Of a stretch of DNA of 16,250 nt, positions 15,380-16,250 are shown in pieces. The notes under the pieces were generated by a model. It saw only the letters and a program-made list of their open reading frames with translations. It was not told the DNA's origin and made no database searches. The position numbers and the translations under genes were made by a program. The stretch's first letter is position 1, and each line of letters starts with the position of its first letter. The DNA is from Bacteroidales bacterium (GTDB lineage: Bacteria > Bacteroidota > Bacteroidia > Bacteroidales > Dysgonomonadaceae), in assembly GCA_012728155.1 (NCBI GenBank), contig JAAYFR010000143.1, forward strand, positions 1-16,250. Direction: 5' to 3'.

Positions 15380-16180
15380 TTATTTTTGGAAAATGCGGAT
15401 ATAATCTACGAACATTCTATTTTTTGTCCCTTCGAAAGTGCCATAACCCCCTTCAGGTATATCGCCGGCCCACCCCTTATCTTCTATTTCGGTACTTAAT
15501 ATCACATACTCCGGCACATGAGAAATTGCCTTCGTCGTGCTCCAGCTTTTTTCTCCATCTATGTAAAATGTGTATTCTTCAGGAGTCCACAGTAAACCAT
15601 AAGTATGGTATCCTTCCAGTTTTCCGTTCATCAATTCGCCGCTTCCAACTGATTTATGAAATTCACCATAGCCATTCCAATGGAGATTATGGCATCCATA
15701 GCGGCCGTTTTGCGGAACAAATTCCATAATATCGATTTCAACACCGGTTTCTTTTGGATTATCAACTGCAGTAATAGCGCCCTTAAAGTTATTATACATA
15801 ATCCAGAATGCTCCCCATGAGCCCATCTCGATATCAAATTTAATCCGTGCTTCATAATAACCGAAAGTGAAAAGCTCTTTTGTTTCAATCATTCCCGCAT
15901 GATGTACGGTATCGCTACCAGTCACTTCGCTCCAGTTACGGATCTCCAACTCACCGTTTTCATTTACGAGACATGCCTCTTTGATATTTACGGCACTTCT
16001 GCGTTTACCCAAGTTGTGAAAACCCCATACTGCTGTATCGAGCCTATTGTTATTGAACTCGTCCTGGAAGACCAGTTTATAATCGGGAAGATCAATATCA
16101 GGCCTGATTTCCTGCTTATTTACTTCACAACCCATAAGCAAAATAATGAACGGAAAAAGATAAAAAGATAATTGATTCAT
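15380..16180 (-). CDS. GH16-family endo-glycanase lipoprotein
   Basis: A probable retaining endo-beta-glycanase that cleaves the PUL substrate at the cell surface or in the periplasm. I take the start as ATG 16180 (266 residues), because it puts the lipobox LLMGC at Cys18 behind a compact signal peptide; the frame stays open to 16246, but that start would give an unlikely long n-region. The GH16 catalytic motif EIDIMEF (Glu148, Asp150, Glu153) has the ExDxxE beta-bulge form found in laminarinases, agarases and carrageenases rather than the ExDxE of lichenases and xyloglucan enzymes. Other GH16 landmarks are FQDEFN, GYYEARIKFD, GSWGAFWIMYNN, YHTYGLLWTPEEYTFYIDG and FVDYIRIFQK. CBM6 in the same locus points to beta-1,3-glucan, but agar-like targets are not excluded. 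Its promoter lies at or beyond the window edge. Confidence 0.9.
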   Translation of the reverse strand: MNQLSFYLFPFIILLMGCEVNKQEIRPDIDLPDYKLVFQDEFNNNRLDTAVWGFHNLGKRRSAVNIKEACLVNENGELEIRNWSEVTGSDTVHHAGMIETKELFTFGYYEARIKFDIEMGSWGAFWIMYNNFKGAITAVDNPKETGVEIDIMEFVPQNGRYGCHNLHWNGYGEFHKSVGSGELMNGKLEGYHTYGLLWTPEEYTFYIDGEKSWSTTKAISHVPEYVILSTEIEDKGWAGDIPEGGYGTFEGTKNRMFVDYIRIFQK

Positions 16181-16250
16181 ATTATTAAAGATTAAAGAAA
16201 TGACTCTATAAGAAATTCCCGATAAAGATAGTAATTTATACAACAATAAA

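Overview
The window looks like a piece of a Bacteroidota chromosome, probably order Bacteroidales. This is inferred from a SusC/SusD-type polysaccharide utilisation locus (PUL), many lipoproteins with Bacteroidota-type lipoboxes, a butyrate kinase/phosphotransbutyrylase pair, and at least one near-perfect Bacteroidota promoter (TTTG, 20 nt, TATATTTG). I cannot name the genus from sequence alone.

Left part (1-2316, minus strand): a three-gene run transcribed leftwards. It holds phosphate butyryltransferase, butyrate kinase, and the start of a conserved hypothetical gene that runs off the window. The kinase stop codon directly abuts the hypothetical start (TAG then ATG). The two enzymes turn an acyl-CoA (butyryl- or branched-chain) into a free acid plus ATP.

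Middle part (2317-6130): a visibly A+T-rich segment. It carries an isolated SASA-type carbohydrate esterase lipoprotein (plus strand), a roughly 600-nt stretch with no convincing gene, a small Gly/Arg-rich DUF5320-like protein (plus), a DUF134-family HTH/zinc-ribbon regulator (minus) and a COG1237-type metallo-beta-lactamase-fold protein (minus). Near-palindromic elements of the form TGAACRTATGTTYA lie in the promoter regions of the DUF5320-like and DUF134 genes, and a weaker copy lies before the metallo-hydrolase. This suggests a small regulon, perhaps controlled by the DUF134 protein itself.

Right part (6225-16180, minus strand, read right to left): a PUL. Its order is a GH16 glycanase lipoprotein, a 408-nt gap with a candidate terminator and promoter, then an IPT/TIG plus NHL-repeat lipoprotein, SusC, SusD, a DUF1735/DUF4361-type lipoprotein, an Ig-like/CBM6 lipoprotein, and a strong 12-bp hairpin that closes the operon. 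GH16 plus CBM6 suggests a beta-glucan such as a laminarin-like polymer, but the substrate is not proven. The susD gene is broken by an apparent one-base deletion near 9730; restoring one base gives a full-length 673-residue SusD.

I saw no rRNA, tRNA, CRISPR array or intact mobile element. The most useful second looks are the susD frameshift and the shared operator around the DUF134 cluster.
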